Source: Corylus avellana (lineage: Eukaryota > Streptophyta > Magnoliopsida > Fagales > Betulaceae). Taken from it: a stretch of DNA of 64,000 bases. Positions 59,324 through 64,000 of the stretch are shown here, piece after piece. A program made the position numbers and the translations under genes. The number at the start of each line of letters is the position of its first letter. Positions within the stretch are counted from its first letter, which is position 1. The DNA lies in the NCBI RefSeq assembly GCF_901000735.1, contig NC_081543.1, positions 33,068,771 through 33,132,770 on the forward strand, read 5' to 3'. The notes under the pieces are model-generated. The model was not told the origin of the DNA. It worked only from the letters and a program-made list of their open reading frames with translations, and did no database searches.

Positions 59324-59493
59324 GAATAATGATATAAGGAGGAATAGAGCTCTCCTAGAGTCCCTCAAAATATGATGTGGCATTTAAAATCACTAATAAA
59401 TTAAAAATCAATAATGATCATCTCAAATTCAATGATAATTTTGAAAGCCACGTCATATTTGAGAGGACTCTAATCCTTCTTATATCATTACTC
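59324..59493. mobile_element. Mutator-like hairpin MITE, perfect 10-bp TSD
   Basis: A 170-bp element with arms GAATAATGATATAAGGAGG... and ...CCTTCTTATATCATTACTC forming one long imperfect hairpin. The direct repeat ATAAAACCAC is exact at 59314-59323 and 59494-59503. The inner part shares GATGTGGC/TTTAAAATCA words with the hairpin at 58352. Confidence 0.8.
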
Positions 59494-59503
59494 ATAAAAC
59501 CAC

Positions 59504-61170
59504 AACTTATTTGATCTCATACTCAACGACCAGCGTCCGATCTGATAGAAAATGATACCAAACACCATGGGTTGTAGCTGTCTGTTGCAGAAGACGCGTA
59601 TTCTTGAACAAAGGTTTGGGAAAGTAGGAGGAAAAGTGTTTTCCCTTCTTCCCATTCGATCGGGAAAGCATCAAATGATGTTCTTCAATTGAACTTGAAG
59701 CAAAAAACAAAACATCACTTGTTTTATATGCATCATGTCTGGGGGACCATGAGATGGCGGTTGGGAGCATAACAGGTGTATATATATATATATATATAAG
59801 CATGTACTTGTATATATATATATATATATTATAAGCATGTACTTGTATGTCAACCACAGGCATTGACTTATCAGGATATGATGCCGGTGGAAAGGGAAAT
59901 GGTGATGGAGTGTCAGAAGATGGGCACCCATAAATTGAAATCAAAATGGATGGGGCTTGGTGAAGGGGGAAAGGAGACCAGAGAACATCTTTGGAGTTGG
60001 CTGTTGTAATTGTCCAGCAGTTGAGGGAACCAACCCCCTTTCTCTAAATTTTGTTTCCTTTGCTGTTTATGGTCTCTTTAAGAGATATTCATCCAAACAT
60101 AAACAGCATAATGCAGAATGCAGCAGAGAATTGCACCTGGCAAAGCTCCAATGCAGGATGGGAGCCTTTGTTTTGCTTGGGTTGCTGGTGGAGTCAAAAG
60201 AGTTTCATTTGCATAAGGTAGAAAGGGTTAAAAAACAGAAACAAAAACAACTACGTGGGACCTATTTGATTGTGTTGTCAGAAAATAGCTTTAAAAAACT
60301 GTTTTCTGAGTATAAAGAAAAGATACAAGAAGCATGTAATCTGATTACTTATCTGTATAGTCAATATTCAAATTTAAAACATTTGCTCTAATACCATATT
60401 AAATCGTAACTTATCCCAAAAATTTAAACGAAAAAATAAAAAATAAAAATCAACCATTTAACTAATATGCTATGTAAAGCACTAAAGGCACAATCATAAA
60501 TTATATGAAATGTGTTGGGCATTAATCCAGCCTATCTAAGATGCATGTAAATTTCTTGCAAACTGGATTGTAAGAATTCTTTCAACCCAATTTCTAAAAG
60601 TGCCATTTTTTTTTTTTTTGTAATACTATTAAAAAAACATGTGAGAAACATTTGCTATTAAAAAAATAATATACTTCTCACATGTTAAGAGACATATGAC
60701 ACTGAGTTAGAGAGATTTTTCTACAAGATTACAACCCAGTTTGTAAAAAATGTATGTCCAAATAGGCGGCGCAACCACATACACAACAATAGAGCGATAG
60801 AGCAAAAATGTGAATTCACCATTATCTATTTGAGATGTGCAAGGCAAAGTAATAGAAATTTCGGAAGAATGATATTTGATTAAAGAATGAAAGTTTATAT
60901 CTCTAATGACTACATGTCTTCCTACACTCTATAAACATTGATGCCCACAAAAGAGTAAGTCTAAAGCTGTATAGTACAAAATTCTACTTTCTTTTACCAA
61001 CTTATAACATGAAAGAAAGAATAGATTACAAAAACCAAATATGGGAGAAAGTTGAAAATACAGAATAACATCTGGTATCATCAGCAGGACCTTGTAGGAG
61101 CAGAGTGCTTCTTCAATTTAACTTCTCTGCTTATTGGCTTCGAGAGGGGGAAAAAATGCGCACACGAATG
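59504..61170. other. Intergenic DNA and GT31 3' flank, no gene recognised
   Basis: Contains two (AT)n arrays (~59779-59798, ~59813-59829) separated by CATGTACTTGTAT words that occur twice. An open frame at 59957-60391 (144 codons) shows no known motif. The end of the stretch is the 3' flank of the minus-strand galactosyltransferase gene. Confidence 0.4.
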
Positions 61171-63849
61171 CTAGTCATCAGAAGCCAGAGTAGGGCTCCC
61201 TGAGCAGCTTTCCTTTTGATGAAGTTCTAATAACTTCTTTTCTGGGTTACAGAGCCCTGCATGAAGAGCAAGGTCATGAAACATATATTCCTCTCCAGGA
61301 GTGAATGACTATCATTTTATCCCTCTAAAGTTGATGTATCTTTTAAAATCACCATTGGATTTGCACTTAAGAGTAAATATATATACCTTTATTAAGCAAT
61401 AACCAAGCACTTTTGAAGAATTTTAATTCTCCTCATTCTCACGAATAAGATACACCCCATAATATTTTATGAAGCAAATAAAAAGAGGCCAACGTTGAAT
61501 TTATAGCACAGACTCATGCCTTTATCATGCACAGATTTGTTATTCATTTATCAAGCAAAAGTTCAATTAAACATTTCCGCATCATTCTTTGCAAGATGAC
61601 TCCAACCTTTTGCAATGATTATCGTTTTTATATTTACTATAAACTACATGCCAGAGCATAAATGTCTGTCAAATGTATAAGAAAAGAAAATGGGATGAAT
61701 AATGTCAAACGTGGAACGGTTTTATCTCCATCAGAAGTCCAGATCCTCAATATACTGTTATCTATTGTAGTCATCCAGCATCATGTGGACATTTTTGAGG
61801 TCCCCATAATACACAAATAAAGAAACACGGGCGTCTGTAGTTAATTGTATAGAGGGAGTGAGAAAATGATAGACTACCAGAACAAACTCTTGACCTTTGG
61901 CTTCTTTTCATTATTTACTATTATTAAAATTCTATAGTTTATTTGAGAAAACACCAACCTGAACACTTAGGAATATCCCAGACAGCAATAGATGTTTGTG
62001 TACAATCTGGTTCACACAGTGCTTGATTGTTCTCATGGTTGACATTCATTGCTAGCATCCATGCCCCAATTGTAACATCCTCATTGCTGAACATCCTAAA
62101 GCTGCAATTTCGAACAAAAGATATACAAGGTTGAGATTCAAAAATTGGAAAAGGAAAAAAGCATCATTTATACGTGTGCATCAGTGCATCTGTTATCATT
62201 TTTCTCCATTACTTATATATATATGGAGTGTATTCTACGTCTAATGGGAGCCATCTAGATGTGAGGCCTAAACCTCCAGTCATTTGGATAACTGATACTG
62301 CAGGTGAACGCATGAGAATATAACTTCCAGTGCTTTGGGCTTTCTTTTGTTTGGGGAGGAGAGCGAGGGCAGATTGCACTGACTACCATTCTTTCAATAC
62401 ACAGGAAGTATTCAAGTGAAATGCTTGTTTAGAAGGAGAAAAAATAACAAGAAAATTATTAAAACTAATCACCAAAGGAGCTAGAAATGCAGCCATCCAG
62501 GTAAATAGAGAATAAAAAAAGGACTTAAAGCTCTTCCAACGTCCTCTCTTGATCCTCGCAATTTTCTACTGCACCATCCCAAATAGACTTGGCCTTATAT
62601 AATGCCCCCCCAGCAGAAGACCAAAATACTTCAAAGACAAAGAGGAAACCCCACAATCCAAAATGCCCACCAGCCCATCTACATTATCCACAGTACCCAT
62701 AGGAACTAATTCTGACTTAGCCAGGTTAACCTCCAAGCCAGAGAGCTTCAAAACATAAGAATAAAGCACAGAGATACCGAAGATGATCAAGATTGGCCCC
62801 ACAAAAAATCAAGGTATTGTCCACAAACAACAGGTGTGATATACTAACCCCACCAAAGTGCCTAGACTTCACAAAGAAGCTTGAGAGAATACCCCTATCA
62901 ACAATTCCAATAAGCATTTTACTAAAAGCCTCCATAACAATGACAACCAGAAAAGAAGAAAAAGGATCTCCTTGCCTCAACCCATGAGAGCTATTGAAGA
63001 AACCAAACAAATTGTCATTCACCAAAACGAAGAAGCGCACCAAAGAGATGCAATGCACTATTTACAAGCATCAATTCTCCTTGAATCTGCACCTTCTCCA
63101 CAAATACAGTAAGAACTCCCAATTGACATGATCATTTGCCTTCTTAATATCCAGCTTCCAAAGCACCCTTGGTTCACCAGATCTAATCCTACCATCCAGA
63201 CATGCATTTGTGATAAGCATTGAATCAAGAACTTGCCTACCTTAAACAAAGGCATTATAGGACTTCAAAATAATCTTCTCCACTACCCCTCTCAACCTAT
63301 TGGCAAGGACTTTGGCAATGATCTTGACTAGAACGTAACATCTCAGATGTACCAAAATAATCTTAAAAACACTAAGGAATGAGAACGGAGAAGAGTGGGA
63401 AGTTTCAATCAATATGTTGAGAAAAGTTTTTAGATTACTATTATTTCTCTAACTAATAAAACAACGATATTCTGGAGAACTTGTGGGACTGGAAAAGGCC
63501 AATCATCAGTCCCAATTCTCTTTATATGGTTGTATAAACGCCAACTTTAAATTCCTTAAAAATAAAGATAAAAAACTTCAAGGCCTATCAAACATTAATC
63601 AATACATCTAGTGTTTCATCTCATGATGAACATCGGTTACCCTATTATTTTTTATAGATGCAACTAAAACAAAATCAGAGATGCATGAGCGGCTTGAATT
63701 TTAGTAGGGAGGCCCCAGCAATGGAAAAAACTTGCCTGTTGTTCCTAAGAGCAATCAAGCTTGCAACAACGTCGGCAGAAAGAGCATATATCGGGCCATA
63801 AGCATGAAAAAAGTACTCCCTTCCAAGCAAATAGGATAGTGGCTCGTAC
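61171..63849 (-). CDS. GT31 beta-1,3-galactosyltransferase, last three exons (5' part outside window)
   Basis: Three exons on the minus strand: 63849-63736, 62101-61959 and 61256-61171, the last ending in TAG. The joined frame reads from [31 protein letters not shown] through [19 protein letters not shown] to [16 protein letters not shown]. The glutamate-aspartate pair in [10 protein letters not shown] and the surrounding sequence are conserved in the galactosyltransferase (GT31) domain. The C-terminal Cys-rich tail resembles the plant B3GT12-14 group, type II Golgi enzymes thought to build galactan on arabinogalactan-proteins or related glycans. The membrane anchor and DxD motif lie upstream, beyond the right edge. 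The donor after exon 63736 is AG|GCAAGT, a GC-AG intron; the next donor is GT. The first of the two introns seen here carries a LINE fragment in the same orientation. Confidence 0.9.
62530..63345 (-). mobile_element. L1-type LINE reverse-transcriptase fragment in the GT31 intron
   Basis: Frameshifted minus-strand coding remains in order: [19 protein letters not shown] (~63335-63270), [12 protein letters not shown] (~63155), [25 protein letters not shown] (~62990-62915), [15 protein letters not shown] (~62850-62800) and [16 protein letters not shown] (~62745-62690). These are fingers/palm motifs of plant L1-type reverse transcriptase. The catalytic FADD box reads FVDN, and several stops and shifts are present, so it is dead. 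It lies wholly inside the intron 62102-63735. Confidence 0.85.
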
Positions 63850-64000
63850 CTGCATTAATTTCACTGAATTGATCACATCCTTATTATTAAAAAAAAAAAA
63901 AAAAAAGGTACTAACTTTGCTGCTAATAACTAATCAACTTAAGTGAGTGAAATATCATAATCAGGTCAACTAGGTCAAATCATGAGCAAATAGAAAATCA
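63850..64000. other. GT31 intron at the right edge
   Basis: Intronic sequence just upstream (minus sense) of exon 63849-63736, including an A-run at ~63890-63906. The preceding exons are outside the window. Confidence 0.6.

Noticed and set aside
59957..60391. Plus-strand frame of 144 codons
   Set aside because: No recognisable domain, no splice partners, ordinary AT-rich composition and no promoter; length alone is not enough.
1..64000. CRISPR arrays, operons, Shine-Dalgarno sites or phage-like clusters
   Set aside because: Spliceosomal introns, plant gene families and MITE/SINE content show plant nuclear DNA; the short tandem repeats seen are microsatellites or a minisatellite, without spacer-repeat structure.

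Overview
This is a stretch of plant nuclear DNA, almost certainly from a eudicot and perhaps a woody rosid. It has intron-rich genes with plant-specific architectures (a TTL-type TPR/thioredoxin-like protein, an Ole e 1-like secreted protein, a plant GT31 galactosyltransferase). The intergenic DNA is AT-rich and full of MITEs, SINEs and decayed retrotransposons, and there are (AT)n, (CT)n and (TAA)n microsatellites. The species call is low confidence. Exon coordinates were derived by hand from conserved protein sequence, reading frame and splice sites, with no transcript evidence.

Layout. 1-2 kb: AT-rich DNA with two tiny tRNA-derived SINEs. 2.06-2.73 kb: a single-exon, N-terminally short TFIIS-like gene (+). 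3.4-6.8 kb: three Mutator-type fold-back elements in a row, each with a 9-bp target duplication (two perfect, one with a single mismatch). 7.2-9.25 kb: a BCS1/AATP1-type AAA-ATPase pseudogene (-) with two in-frame stops. 9.7-13.0 kb: a six-exon plastid-type MurA gene (-), the first committed step of peptidoglycan precursor synthesis, whose first intron has an ATAAGT donor. 15.8-24.3 kb: an Ole e 1-like gene in a ~4.2-kb tandem duplication interrupted by exactly 100 N. 26.6-32.2 kb: an eight-exon Ubc13-type E2 gene (+). 35.5-38.8 kb: a seven-exon TTL1-like gene (-). 39-61 kb: gene-poor DNA with RNase H-like, copia, SINE and MULE-MITE remnants. 61.2-63.85 kb: the last three exons of a GT31 beta-1,3-galactosyltransferase gene (-) that continues beyond the right edge, with a LINE fragment in one intron and a GC-AG splice donor.

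The genes are ordinary neighbours on a eukaryotic chromosome, not an operon, and they do not form one pathway. The points most worth a second look are the intact MurA gene with its odd intron, the duplication split by an assembly gap (possibly a false haplotype duplication), a ~100-bp SINE family with A/B boxes and clear target duplications, and a group of hairpin MITEs whose 9-10-bp target duplications can be read directly. I found no clearly undescribed multi-gene system.
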